Origin: Ruminococcaceae bacterium UBA7075
GTDB taxonomy: Bacteria > Bacillota > Clostridia > Oscillospirales > Acutalibacteraceae
DNA length: 31,892 bases
Direction: 5' to 3'
Assembly (NCBI GenBank): GCA_002493635.1
Contig: DKZL01000020.1
Coordinates: 1-31,892 of the forward strand
The notes under the pieces were generated by a model. The model did not search any database. It had not been told where the DNA came from and saw nothing but the letters and a program-made list of their open reading frames with translations. The translations under genes and the position numbers were made by a program. Shown here piece by piece: positions 16,168-24,794 of the stretch (its first letter is position 1; every line of letters starts with the position of its first letter).

Positions 16168-17694
16168 ATGGAGTTAAATCAGGAAACCCGTTCATTTTGC
16201 ACACCTGTGACTGTGCTTGATACGGTTGCCGAACAGCTTGCGGATGTTGACCTTACCTTGCCGGATTATTGCCCTGATATTGAAAAGATTTTAAAGTGTA
16301 CACTGACGCCTAAAATCCAGAGCAAAAGCCTTTCGGGTGGACAGCTTCAGGTTGAAGGCTTTTGTGTGGTTAATGTAATGTATGTCGAAAGTATTAACAA
16401 TACAATTCGCTGTTGTGAGCAAAGCGTTAATTTTACGCAAAATTTTTCGGTTAAAGATGCAGGAGATTCCCCTGTAATTGTGACAAAGACAAAATCTGAA
16501 TACATAAACTGCCGTGCGTTAAGTCCAAGGCGCCTTGTTATGCACGGAGCCTTTTCGCTGTATGCAAAGGTGATTGCAAACGAATATATTGAGCTTTATT
16601 CAAATGATAATCCCGATCTTGAAACCCTCAGCTATACTTCAAAATGTGCAGATTTAAAGTCGCTTTGTCAGGAGAACTTCAGTGTCAGTGAGGAACTTTC
16701 TGTAGCCGACAAACCTGCTATTGAGTCTATTTTACACTCTGATATAAGTGTAGGAATTACCGATGCAAAGGCTGTTACTGGCAAGCTTATGCTAAACGGT
16801 GAAATTAATCTGAGACTTTTTTATCTTACCGACATTCAAAGCGGTGAAACAGGCAAGATTGACTATATTCTTCCCTTTAATCAGATTATTGACTGTAAGG
16901 GTATTGATGAAGAGACAATTAACTGCATAACAATCGAGGTTATGTCATATGATATTCGCCTTAAAAATGATATGCTTTCTGACAAGCCTGCCATTGCACT
17001 TGATGTTAAGCTGTGCGTGACAGAGGAGGGCTATGTTGTAAATGACGAAAAAGTAATTACGGACGCATATTCAATTAAATATGCTTCCGAGCCAAAGTTC
17101 AAAAAGATGACTATGTGTGAGGAGGTTGTTCCTGTTAATGAATCGCATATGCAGAAAATGGAAATCAGTGTTGAAAATAATAAGATTTCAAAGGTGCTCG
17201 ATATTTATACCGATCACATAACAGCCGAACCATCGGCAGATAATGGCGAACTTAAGATTATCGGAAAAATTACAGTTTGTATGTTTGCACTTGATGAAGA
17301 GGGAATGCCGATGTTTATTGAGCGTTCATGCGATTTTTCTCATGCAATGTCGTTTGGAGACTGTAATACTGTAAGCAATGTAAGCGCAAGGGCGTCAAGC
17401 ATCAGTTATAGGCTGGCTGATGATAACACGGTTGAAATTCGTTGTGAGATCAAGCTTGGCGGATGTGCAGTATGCCTAAAGAGTGTAAATGCAGTATGTG
17501 AAACGGAAATATTTGAGGACAGACCGATTAAATCTGACGGCTGCGCTCTTACACTTTATTTTGCCGGCAAAGGTGAAAAACTGTGGGAAATTGCAAAATC
17601 ACACAATACAAGGCTTGATATGCTTATGAATGAAAATTCGACCGACTGCGAATGCCTTGACAGTCCGCAAATGCTGCTTATTCCGAAAATATGA
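16168..17694 (+). CDS. sipL: SipL-like spore protein (SPOCS/DUF3794 domains and LysM)
   Basis: This 508-residue protein begins at ATG 16168, with AAAGGAG at good spacing; an in-frame start at 16066 has no ribosome site. It opens with the SPOCS (DUF3794) pattern, including TLPDYCPDIEKILKCTLTPK, and has further related domains in the middle. At the C-terminus (about 463-508) there is a LysM domain: GEKLWEIAKSHNTRLDMLM and a LLIPKI end. In Clostridioides difficile, SipL binds SpoIVA through its LysM domain and tethers the coat to the forespore. Here the gene is 13 bp upstream of spoIVA. It is probably expressed in the mother cell during sporulation. Confidence 0.85.
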   Translation: MELNQETRSFCTPVTVLDTVAEQLADVDLTLPDYCPDIEKILKCTLTPKIQSKSLSGGQLQVEGFCVVNVMYVESINNTIRCCEQSVNFTQNFSVKDAGDSPVIVTKTKSEYINCRALSPRRLVMHGAFSLYAKVIANEYIELYSNDNPDLETLSYTSKCADLKSLCQENFSVSEELSVADKPAIESILHSDISVGITDAKAVTGKLMLNGEINLRLFYLTDIQSGETGKIDYILPFNQIIDCKGIDEETINCITIEVMSYDIRLKNDMLSDKPAIALDVKLCVTEEGYVVNDEKVITDAYSIKYASEPKFKKMTMCEEVVPVNESHMQKMEISVENNKISKVLDIYTDHITAEPSADNGELKIIGKITVCMFALDEEGMPMFIERSCDFSHAMSFGDCNTVSNVSARASSISYRLADDNTVEIRCEIKLGGCAVCLKSVNAVCETEIFEDRPIKSDGCALTLYFAGKGEKLWEIAKSHNTRLDMLMNENSTDCECLDSPQMLLIPKI

Positions 17695-17707
17695 GGGAGG
17701 TATAAAG

Positions 17708-19186
17708 ATGGAAGAAAGAAATGTATATCAGGACATTTCCAGGAGAACTGACGGAGATGTGTATATCGGAGTTGTAGGACCTGTCAGAACAGGTAAGTCT
17801 ACTTTTATAAAGCGTTTTATGGATTCTCTTGTTTTGCCGAACATAAGAGATGAAAATATTTACAGACGAACGGTTGATGAGCTTCCCCAGTCATCGGCAG
17901 GCAGAACAATTATGACGACCGAACCTAAGTTTATTCCAGAAGAATCGGTTGAAATAAACCTTGGCAATAACACAACGCTTAATGTTAGGATGATTGACTG
18001 CGTAGGTTATGTTGTTGACAGTGCAATCGGATACAATGAAGAGGATATGCCGAGAATGGTCAAAACTCCATGGTCAGAGCAGGAGATTCCGTTTGATGAC
18101 GCCGCCGAAATAGGTACAAAAAAGGTAATCACCGACCACTCGACAATCGGCTTGGTAATTACAACTGACGGCACTATAAGTGATATTCCCCGTGATGATT
18201 ATATGGAGAGCGAAAAGCGTGTTATTGACGAGCTTAAGTCGATTAACAAGCCTTTTATTGTATTGATTAACTCTGTTGAGCCTGAGTCTGAAAGAGTGCA
18301 GATGCTGGCTTCTCAGATGGCAGGGGAGTATCAGGTTCCGGTGCTTCCTGTCAGCTGTATGGACTTAAGCGAAAATGAAATAAAGCGGATTCTGGCACAG
18401 CTTTTATTTGAATTTCCGGTGCGTGAGATAAAGGTTGACATTCCCAAGTGGGTTGTACGGCTTGAAAAGGACCATTGGCTCAAATCCGTTGTGTTTGAAT
18501 CAATCAGAAATAATGCACAAAAGGTTGGAAAAATCAGAGAGATTCAGCAGATGCTTCAAGAGGTTGCTAATTGTGAATACGTCAGCAGTACACAGCTTTC
18601 ATCAATTGACCTCGGCAAAGGCTTTGCAACTATAAATGTCGGAATCGGCAGTGAACTTTTTTATAAGGTTTTATCGGAGCAGACTGACCTTGAAATAGCA
18701 GACGAATGTGCATTGCTTGACTGCATTGAGCAACTTTCTCAAAAGCAAAAGCAGTTTGATAAGATTGCACAGGCTTATGAACAGGTCAAGGATACGGGAT
18801 ACGGAATAGTTATGCCGACTATTGATGAATTGTCGCTTGAAGAACCCGAGATTATCAAGCAGAGCGGCAAGTACGGTATCAGGCTAAAAGCGAGTGCACC
18901 GTCAATTCATATGATGCGTGTGGAAACCAAAACCGAGGTAACACCTATTGTTGGTTCGGAACAGCAGTCAGAGGAGCTTGTATCATATCTGCTCAAAGAG
19001 TTTGAGGAAAATCCCGAGAAAATCTGGGAGAGCAACATATTCGGCAAGTCTGTTCACGAGCTTGTAAACGAGGGACTGCATAACAAGCTTTACAGAATGC
19101 CTGCCGACGCAAGACGCAAAATAGGTGAAACGATTGAAAAAATCATCAATGACGGATGCAACGGCTTGATTTGCATTATTCTCTAA
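17708..19186 (+). CDS. spoIVA: Stage IV sporulation protein A (coat morphogenetic ATPase)
   Basis: This 492-residue protein has the same length as Bacillus subtilis SpoIVA. It starts at ATG 17708 with a GGGAGG site. The Walker A motif GPVRTGKST puts Lys at residue 30, the position known for ATP binding in SpoIVA. A MIDCVGY motif follows (Walker B-like), and the C-terminus reads NGLICIIL, the conserved tail needed for localization. SpoIVA hydrolyses ATP to polymerise into the basement layer of the spore coat around the forespore. It is directly downstream of a SipL-like gene. It is intact and is strong evidence that the host forms endospores. Confidence 0.97.
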   Translation: MEERNVYQDISRRTDGDVYIGVVGPVRTGKSTFIKRFMDSLVLPNIRDENIYRRTVDELPQSSAGRTIMTTEPKFIPEESVEINLGNNTTLNVRMIDCVGYVVDSAIGYNEEDMPRMVKTPWSEQEIPFDDAAEIGTKKVITDHSTIGLVITTDGTISDIPRDDYMESEKRVIDELKSINKPFIVLINSVEPESERVQMLASQMAGEYQVPVLPVSCMDLSENEIKRILAQLLFEFPVREIKVDIPKWVVRLEKDHWLKSVVFESIRNNAQKVGKIREIQQMLQEVANCEYVSSTQLSSIDLGKGFATINVGIGSELFYKVLSEQTDLEIADECALLDCIEQLSQKQKQFDKIAQAYEQVKDTGYGIVMPTIDELSLEEPEIIKQSGKYGIRLKASAPSIHMMRVETKTEVTPIVGSEQQSEELVSYLLKEFEENPEKIWESNIFGKSVHELVNEGLHNKLYRMPADARRKIGETIEKIINDGCNGLICIIL

Positions 19187-19278
19187 GCAACCGGTGGGTT
19201 GCGTATGTTCGAGCAGACAGCACCGTATAAAACACACACTTCTGTGCCCGAATGTTACTGAGTGGTTTCTTATAAAGG

Positions 19279-19313
19279 AAAACACACCGACTTTTTCTCG
19301 GTGTGTTTTTGCT
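19279..19313 (+). terminator. Terminator after spoIVA
   Basis: A 12-bp perfect stem (19279-19290 with 19298-19309), a 7-nt loop and T residues follow about 90 nt after the spoIVA stop. It ends the sipL-spoIVA operon. Confidence 0.8.
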
Positions 19314-19404
19314 TTATAGAAATTTGCTCTTACTTTGCAGTCGGGCATAAAAGTTAATTTTTATATGGTGCTATTTGCTCGGATTAGTGCAGGCCACCGC
19401 CTGC

Positions 19405-20742
19405 TTATAAAGTTTTTATCCAGACTCTTTTTTTGAATACGACAAAAGAAATAATCAGACGGACAAGCTCTTCCAAGGATAAAAAGAAGTACACATAGGT
19501 AATCGGAAGATTAAAGATAAAAGCACTTATAAATCCTAACGGCACGCCAAAACCCCAGGTGCCGATAATATCTATCCACATAACAAGCTTTGTTTTTCCG
19601 CCGCTTCTGATAATTCCTCCGCCGAGTATCATATTAAGCACTTTTATAGGTGACACTATTGCAAATACGAACAGGAGCTGACTGCCGACTGTTCTAACAT
19701 AGTCCTCAACATTGTAAATGCCGACATAGAACGACCTTAAAACAATAAGCAGAGCAGAAAGAATCAGCGAGCCTATAAAGCCGTACAGCATAAGCTTCTT
19801 GGAATTTTTGTAAGCCGTATCATAATCACGCTCGCCAAGTTTTTTGCCGATTAAAATTCCTGCAGCCTGTGAGATTCCGCTCAATGCGCCTATCATCAAA
19901 CCCTGAATAGGAGTTGTCAGCGTCATAGCGGCACAGTCGTTTGTGCCGAGATGTCCGTATATTGTTGCATAAACATTTTCTCCTAAACTCCACAAAAACT
20001 CGGTAATAAGAATGGGGAAGAGGATAGCCAAATATTGTTTTAGACTCATCTTTTTGAGATGAAGTGAAAAACGGTATTTTTTCTTATTTTTGTGATAAAC
20101 ATAAATGAATCCCGCTATGACTACAGCCATATTGATAAAGGCTGATATTGCTGTTGCTATGGCTGCTCCGTTTACACCCATAGCAGGAAAATTTAATTTT
20201 CCGAAAATCAAAAGATAGTTAAGTCCTGTGTTGCAAAGGGCTGCAACAATGCTTGCATAAAGCGGAATCATAGCTTTTTCTAAACATCGAAGCATAGTTG
20301 ACAGACAGGTCGTAATTGCCAGCGGAATAAATGTAAAAGATATAATTCTCAGATAATTTGCAGATGTTATGACGGTGTCTTGCTCGGTGCTGTAAATCCC
20401 CATAATGTTGTTTGGAAATATAAAACATAACAGCATAAACAGCAATGATACAGTTGTTGCAACAAGCAAATTTACGGAAAGACTTTTGTCAGCCTCTTCT
20501 TTGTCGCCTGAACCCATATATTGTGAAATCATAATACCTGCCACTGCACCGATTGCAGCAACTACTACTGAGAAAATTGATGAGAATTTTCCGGCTAAGC
20601 CTATTGAAGCTATACTCAGACTGCCAAGCTGACCAATCATAATCTGGTCTATAATGCTGAATGACGATTGCAGCATACATTGAAGCGCAACAGGTATAGC
20701 AAGCACGCTTACCTCTTTTGCAAATGACATATTTTTTCTCAT
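19405..20742 (-). CDS. MATE-family efflux transporter
   Basis: This 445-residue membrane protein has 12 predicted helices. It contains the MATE signature segments IDQIMIGQLGSLSIASIGLA near residue 30 and QAAGILIGKKLGERD near residue 285. GAGG lies before the ATG. MATE proteins export drugs or metabolites using Na+ or H+ gradients. The lacI-type gene lies upstream on the same strand, 139 bp away, and may control it. The substrate is unknown. Confidence 0.92.
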   Translation of the reverse strand: MRKNMSFAKEVSVLAIPVALQCMLQSSFSIIDQIMIGQLGSLSIASIGLAGKFSSIFSVVVAAIGAVAGIMISQYMGSGDKEEADKSLSVNLLVATTVSLLFMLLCFIFPNNIMGIYSTEQDTVITSANYLRIISFTFIPLAITTCLSTMLRCLEKAMIPLYASIVAALCNTGLNYLLIFGKLNFPAMGVNGAAIATAISAFINMAVVIAGFIYVYHKNKKKYRFSLHLKKMSLKQYLAILFPILITEFLWSLGENVYATIYGHLGTNDCAAMTLTTPIQGLMIGALSGISQAAGILIGKKLGERDYDTAYKNSKKLMLYGFIGSLILSALLIVLRSFYVGIYNVEDYVRTVGSQLLFVFAIVSPIKVLNMILGGGIIRSGGKTKLVMWIDIIGTWGFGVPLGFISAFIFNLPITYVYFFLSLEELVRLIISFVVFKKRVWIKTL

Positions 20743-20846
20743 AAAAAAGCTCCTCGTTTTTTTGTCCCGCTGTATAAGTTTGATTTACTAAATAACTTAC
20801 AAAGCGTCTATAAAAATTATATTTGAGGATTTAATTATGCACAAGA

Positions 20847-20862
20847 GGTTAAACGCATAACC
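20847..20862. promoter_or_regulatory. Possible LacI-type operator before the MATE gene
   Basis: GGTTA / TAACC arms flank a central CG in a 16-bp site between the lacI-type gene and the MATE gene. A central CG is usual in LacI-family operators. The inner bases match only partly, so this is a weak call. Confidence 0.25.
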
Positions 20863-20881
20863 CATTACAAAAATACATTTA

Positions 20882-21901
20882 TTATTTAGTGTATTTTGCT
20901 ATGCTGTCTCTTTTTATCAGAGAAACGGGAAGTTTGATTTCTGATTCGGCGTGTTGATTATTCTTTAATTTTTTTAATGTATCCAAAGCAAGCTTTGCTC
21001 TCTGCTTGCAGTTCTGTCGCACAGATGTCAGACTTGGTACGGTATGCCTGCATATCGGAGTATCGTCAAAGCCGACAACTGAAATTTCTTCGGGAATTTT
21101 AACACCGTTTTTTATGAGAAAGAGCATAATGTCAACGGCATAATAGTCGGACACCGCAAAAATTGCGGTATGCTCTTTTACTTCTCTAAGAGAATTTTCA
21201 TACATAGCATATCGTTCACTTTGATTCATAGGGATTTTCAAAAAATCAACCTGACAGCTTTCTTCTTTTGCAGCACTGCAAAAGCCTTTGTATCTTTCTA
21301 AGTCCATACAAATTTTATTGTCGGCTATACAGAGTAATTTTTTGTGTCCCAGTTCCGTCAGACATTTTCCAACCTGATAACCTCCGTCAAAATTGTCAAT
21401 TACAATATTGCATATCCTTTGCGATTTATCCATATATCCGTCATAAACAACGAATGGTATGTGAATAGATTCCCTTATCTTGTTATAGTCCTGTTCACAA
21501 AAGCCTATAAGCACCATACCGGTCAGGTTCCACATTGACGCAAATTTTATTATATCTGAGCATTTTGCAGTTGTCTTAATCATCATAAAAAATCCTGAAT
21601 TTTCAATTTCTGCCGACAGATGATTAACCGCAGAAGAAATAAATGGGTCTTCAAGCACGTGTCCGTCATACTTTTTGTTATTATTAATTATTACTCCGAC
21701 AATTTTTGAGTCGTTCTGCGCAAGCAAAATACCCGCCATACTCGGAATGTATTCCCATTCTTCAATTAACTGCTGAACACGCTTTACTGTTTCGTCTGAT
21801 ATTTTTTTAGTTTTTCCGTGAATTACATTGGAAACAGTTGCAGTGCTGACGCCCAGTTCCTCTGCAATATCGCATATTCTTACTCGTCTGTTTTCATTCA
21901 T
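20882..21901 (-). CDS. LacI-family transcriptional regulator
   Basis: This 339-residue protein has the LacI HTH at residues 5-50 (ICDIAEELGVSTATVSNVIHGK) and a hinge helix ending in PSMAGILLAQN. A periplasmic-binding-like ligand domain follows, with conserved segments such as ISVVGFDDTPICRHTVPSLT and the late VRQ. It is complete. It may form a leftward unit with the MATE exporter. The effector is not known; the domain usually binds sugars or nucleosides. Confidence 0.92.
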   Translation of the reverse strand: MNENRRVRICDIAEELGVSTATVSNVIHGKTKKISDETVKRVQQLIEEWEYIPSMAGILLAQNDSKIVGVIINNNKKYDGHVLEDPFISSAVNHLSAEIENSGFFMMIKTTAKCSDIIKFASMWNLTGMVLIGFCEQDYNKIRESIHIPFVVYDGYMDKSQRICNIVIDNFDGGYQVGKCLTELGHKKLLCIADNKICMDLERYKGFCSAAKEESCQVDFLKIPMNQSERYAMYENSLREVKEHTAIFAVSDYYAVDIMLFLIKNGVKIPEEISVVGFDDTPICRHTVPSLTSVRQNCKQRAKLALDTLKKLKNNQHAESEIKLPVSLIKRDSIAKYTK

Positions 21902-21945
21902 ATGTGTTCACATCCGTTAAAACAATAATTCTCTGGTTATAAAAG

Positions 21946-21975
21946 CATAGAGGCATTATCTGCCCCTATGTTTTT
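21946..21975 (+). other. Leader hairpin upstream of the lacI-type gene
   Basis: A 9-bp stem with one mismatch (21946-21954 with 21962-21970) is followed by TTTTT on the plus strand. It lies within the long untranslated leader expected from the promoter at 22038-22066. There is no plus-strand gene before it, so it may be a leader structure or an orphan terminator. Confidence 0.35.
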
Positions 21976-22037
21976 CTTTCTTTTTCTGTTGTTTCAATTT
22001 AAACATACGCAGTTTTTCAGCCTCTTTTTGTAAAACA

Positions 22038-22066
22038 ATACTACATTAAGATAAACTGAATGTCAA
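22038..22066 (-). promoter_or_regulatory. Promoter for the lacI-type gene
   Basis: On the minus strand TTGACA (22061-22066) and TAGTAT (22038-22043) are 17 bp apart. The leader would be about 130 nt. The remaining 22067-22318 stretch is AT-rich with one hairpin and no supported gene. Confidence 0.6.
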
Positions 22067-22220
22067 CATATTACTGGTTGCAAATGCGCTACTATTAGTT
22101 GCTGTTCTGTAATGTAACTGTTTGTAGATCGTATCCGGATATTACTTATACTATCATAAAATTATTAAATAAACATTAAATGATTATTTTAAAAATCTGA
22201 AGAAGGTATTTTATTAATAA

Positions 22221-22263
22221 AGCTGTATCTGTAATTAAGAATATTTATTGTTTAGATACAGCT
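22221..22263. other. Inverted repeat in the backbone/prophage junction
   Basis: 10-bp perfect arms (22221-22230 with 22254-22263) are separated by 23 nt. A TTTTTT run appears a few bases later at 22274. It could be a terminator. It lies near where the prophage left attachment site must be. Confidence 0.4.
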
Positions 22264-22318
22264 CAATGTCGGCTTTTTTATTGTTTTTTAAATTATAATA
22301 TGATATAACATTTCAAAG

Positions 22319-22360
22319 AAACCCCCAAACCCTTGATTTTATAGGGTTTGGGGGGGTTTT
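22319..22360. terminator. Strong hairpin at the prophage integrase 3' side
   Basis: A stem of about 15 bp (22319-22333 with 22343-22359, with two unpaired G) is rich in C and G and ends in TTTT. It lies just beyond the integrase stop and before the GTAACA repeats. It may terminate the integrase transcript and bound the prophage. Confidence 0.6.
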
Positions 22361-22361
22361 C

Positions 22362-22378
22362 TGTTACTAACCTGTTAC
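22362..22378. repeat. GTAACA words at the prophage end (set 1)
   Basis: The minus-strand word GTAACAG occurs twice here, 11 bp apart, just beyond the integrase stop. The same word is clustered at 23551-23573 and 23654-23676. It may be an integrase arm or attachment-site word. Confidence 0.45.
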
Positions 22379-22382
22379 TTGT

Positions 22383-23396
22383 TCAAAGCAATAAATTTAT
22401 TGTGTCCTTCAGTTCATCAAGTGTTTTATGGGTGTAAACCCTTTCACCAACATCCTTTGATGTATGCCCCATCAACAAATCAATACACCTTTTATTTGCA
22501 CCGGCTGAATCCAATCTTGACCTGAAAGTGTGTCTGCATTCGTGCGGTGTATGGGACATTGACAACTGTTCCATTATCTGATTCCAAAAGATATAATATT
22601 GAGTTGCTGACAGTTTCTTTCCTTTATATGAAAACAAGAATTTATTTCCTTCTGACATTCTGCTTCTGACAAAGCCTTGAATCTTTGGATGAATTGGGAC
22701 AATGCGGTCTTTTCCTGCTTTTGTCTTGATACCGCCCTTGATGGTCATTTCTTCAAGGTTTACATTAGCACATTCAATGGTTGTCATCTCACCTATTCTA
22801 AAACCGGTATAAAGGAAGAACAGAACTGAATCCACCCATTCTTGGTCAGATATATTCCACACCGCTGTAATTTCATCTTCAGTGAATGGAACTTTGCTTG
22901 ATGGTGGAATTGGTGCTGCTGAAATCAATGCTGAATTGCATTTGTTGATGACATCCAATTCCATTGCAAAGCGGTCAAGTTGACCAAATAAATTCTTGAT
23001 TGCACCTTGGGTTGAATAACCACATCCGCAGTTGTCAATGACTTCTTGCATCTGATAGGCTTTGATGTTCTTATATGGTGCATTATGAAGTGCGGATGCG
23101 TGTTTGAATGCTGATTTATGACTTGATGCAGATGACTTTGACATCTTTGAAAAGTCCCTTTTTGACCACTTTTCAAATAGTTCCTTCATTGTTATCTTTG
23201 ACAAATCTACATCAAAAGGGTTTCTGTTGTATTCTGCAAGGACAATCATTGCTTCCTGCCGTTCTGCAAAATATCCAATCACTTTATAAATTGGATAGCC
23301 TTTGTCATTCCATCCGGAAGTCTTTCTTGCACAATATGGTTTTCTTCTGTTTCCGGATAATTTCACCACAGAACCATATCCATTTGGATTTTTCAT
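22383..23396 (-). CDS. int: Prophage tyrosine recombinase (integrase)
   Basis: This 337-residue protein is encoded leftward with a GGAAAGG site. The N-terminal arm domain starts NPNGYGSVVKLSG. The catalytic set is complete: TGFRIGE (Arg), KTKAGKDR (Lys region), HECRHTF (HxxR), MGHTSKDVGERVYTH (His and nucleophile Tyr). It should integrate and excise the phage. It lies at the left end of the prophage, next to the expected attachment site. Confidence 0.92.
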   Translation of the reverse strand: MKNPNGYGSVVKLSGNRRKPYCARKTSGWNDKGYPIYKVIGYFAERQEAMIVLAEYNRNPFDVDLSKITMKELFEKWSKRDFSKMSKSSASSHKSAFKHASALHNAPYKNIKAYQMQEVIDNCGCGYSTQGAIKNLFGQLDRFAMELDVINKCNSALISAAPIPPSSKVPFTEDEITAVWNISDQEWVDSVLFFLYTGFRIGEMTTIECANVNLEEMTIKGGIKTKAGKDRIVPIHPKIQGFVRSRMSEGNKFLFSYKGKKLSATQYYIFWNQIMEQLSMSHTPHECRHTFRSRLDSAGANKRCIDLLMGHTSKDVGERVYTHKTLDELKDTINLLL

Positions 23397-23416
23397 AGCA
23401 TTTTACCTTTCCATAT

Positions 23417-23445
23417 TGATTTTCAAGGCAAAATGTGCTATAATA
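23417..23445 (+). promoter_or_regulatory. Plus-strand promoter in the gap upstream of int
   Basis: TTGATT (23417-23422) and TATAAT (23440-23445) are spaced exactly 17 bp on the plus strand, pointing away from int into non-coding DNA. The expected start is near 23452. Confidence 0.6.
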
Positions 23446-23451
23446 TTTATA

Positions 23452-23550
23452 CCAATTTCACCTTGAATTTTTCGTGTTTTCATCGTTGAATTTGGGATTT
23501 AACCCGGAACCGGTTGGTGTTGCAGCACTGACCGGTTCTTTCTTTTTATC
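23452..23550 (+). ncRNA. Candidate small RNA of about 100 nt
   Basis: A consensus-like promoter at 23417-23445 leads into a 100-bp segment that has no good start codon and ends with a terminator. The hairpin has arms GAACCGGT (23507-23514) and ACCGGTTC (23531-23538) with an inner pairing, followed by TTCTTTTT. A discrete transcript of this size between int and the small membrane gene is the simplest reading. It may regulate lysogeny genes, but no target is identified. Confidence 0.45.
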
Positions 23551-23573
23551 GGTAACAGGGTAACAGGTAACAC
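23551..23573 (+). repeat. GTAACA words (set 2)
   Basis: Three tandem words GGTAACAG, GGTAACAG and GTAACAC sit directly after the candidate small RNA. They are mirrored on the opposite strand at 23654-23676. Confidence 0.55.
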
Positions 23574-23653
23574 ATACATTCTTTATTTTTCTATTTTTAG
23601 GGGTGTATGAATTATCAGACCCATTAAAAATCAATTTTTCAAATAAATATCAA

Positions 23654-23676
23654 GTGTTACCCTGTTACCTGTTACC
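23654..23676 (-). repeat. GTAACA words (set 3, inverted)
   Basis: Three words on the minus strand in the same repeat family as 23551-23573, about 80 bp away and inverted. The set overlaps the end of the small membrane protein gene. The unit order differs from an exact inverted repeat, so it is a set of sites rather than one long palindrome. Confidence 0.55.
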
Positions 23677-23895
23677 TTTAATTGTCTGAATGATTTTCTT
23701 GACAACCCAATAAATGCCATAGCAGACTGCATAAATCATCCAAAATGACAGAACACAGACATACCACATCATTTGGAATATCAAAACGAACATAAGAACT
23801 AACCACATCCACCATATATTGGTCTTTGTGATTCGCAATCCTGCACCAATGCGGAATTTGCTTTTACCTAACATTCTACCTAATGAAATAAACAT
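23665..23895 (-). CDS. Small prophage membrane protein
   Basis: This 76-residue protein has two closely spaced hydrophobic helices (about 28-66) rich in Trp and Met, with a basic tail. AAAGG lies 9-13 nt before the ATG. It starts 2 nt after the stop of the frameshift-restored upstream gene, so it is translated in the lysogeny operon. Function is unknown; superinfection exclusion is a common role for such proteins but is not shown here. Confidence 0.7.
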   Translation of the reverse strand: MFISLGRMLGKSKFRIGAGLRITKTNIWWMWLVLMFVLIFQMMWYVCVLSFWMIYAVCYGIYWVVKKIIQTIKGNR

Positions 23896-23897
23896 AA

Positions 23898-24265
23898 TTA
23901 AATCAACCTTTCTAATTCTTCTTCATAGGGGGTTATATAAATGAAATCTTTGCTTTGATTATTCAAACAGTGCATCCATTCATTATCAAAGTATTTTTCA
24001 AAACATTCACCCTTTTCTGAACATTCTTTTTTTTATACGCATAAAAATATGCAATCAGTTCTTTTAAGGCAGAAATCTTTTCATCTTTATTTTGACATCT
24101 TGTTTTATTAGCAAGTTCAACCATTTTATCATTCCTTGGTTTATAAAAGTCTTTGAAATATAGAACCCATCCCCAAGGAAGTTCACCATCAATTAACTTG
24201 TCAAGATTTTGACCCTTGGAGTTTTGTGGTGAAGTTTGGCTTTTCTTAAAATTGAATAATTTCAT
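23898..24265 (-). CDS. Prophage lysogeny-module protein, frame broken at an A8 run
   Basis: The reading from ATG 24265 (AAGGAAG upstream) runs as KLIDGELPWGWVLYFKDFY, which resembles a small phage family, and then reaches an A8 run on the minus strand at 24027-24034. As written, the frame ends at 23963. One extra A would continue it as KECSEKGECFEKYFDNEWM and finish at TAA 23898, 2 nt before the next start. The second version fits the family better (the SKGECFE motif) and leaves no gap. So either the true gene is 23898-24265 and the run is miscounted, or the gene is naturally broken. It lies 11 nt downstream of the repressor gene. Confidence 0.65.
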
Positions 24266-24276
24266 TTTTCTTCCTT

Positions 24277-24696
24277 TCAATCTATGTATTTTTGAATTGC
24301 TGTTAAATCTTCAAGGGTTTCAATTGCTTTGGTTTTTCCGGATTTGTTCAAAGTATTGAACAGTTGCAAAATCTTCACTGAATCTTTTCCAAATAATTTC
24401 TGCACAGCTTCAATGACTTTGACTTCTGTTTGAAGTTGCTGATGTGCATTCAACTTTTCATCCCACATCTTCTTTTGTTCTTCCGTTGCTGCGGTGGGTT
24501 CATAACCGATGATTTCACAAGGTGTCACACCAAATATCTTTGCAAAGGCAACAATTTTGGATTGTGGCAGGTCTGCTTTGCCCAATTCAATTTTGTTTAT
24601 GGATGACTTGTGTGAATATCCCATCAGTTCAGCAAGTGTTTCTTGGGTCATCCCCCTTTCTTCACGCATCATTTTAATAATCTGCCCGGTTGTCAT
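24277..24696 (-). CDS. XRE-family phage repressor (cI-like)
   Basis: This 139-residue protein has an N-terminal XRE HTH (residues 4-62: REERGMTQETLAELMGYSHKSSINKIE, then VTPCEIIGY) and a helical C-terminal part with no autoprotease motif. It is the first gene of the leftward lysogeny transcript and faces the early operon across a 193-bp promoter region. Operator words there match the layout of a repressor-controlled switch. It is most likely the lysogeny repressor. Confidence 0.85.
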   Translation of the reverse strand: MTTGQIIKMMREERGMTQETLAELMGYSHKSSINKIELGKADLPQSKIVAFAKIFGVTPCEIIGYEPTAATEEQKKMWDEKLNAHQQLQTEVKVIEAVQKLFGKDSVKILQLFNTLNKSGKTKAIETLEDLTAIQKYID

Positions 24697-24736
24697 ATAT
24701 GCAAAACCATCCTTCCTTACAATATGATTCTACTGT

Positions 24737-24765
24737 ATTATAGCACAAAATAGAATGAATTTCAA
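24737..24765 (-). promoter_or_regulatory. Leftward repressor promoter (PRM-like)
   Basis: On the minus strand TTGAAA (24760-24765) and TATAAT (24737-24742) are spaced 17 bp. An ATTCTA word lies in the spacer and GTAGAAT lies just past the -10, mirroring the rightward promoter. Confidence 0.75.
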
Positions 24766-24794
24766 CTTTTTCAGAAAAATTTTCTAAAAAAGGG

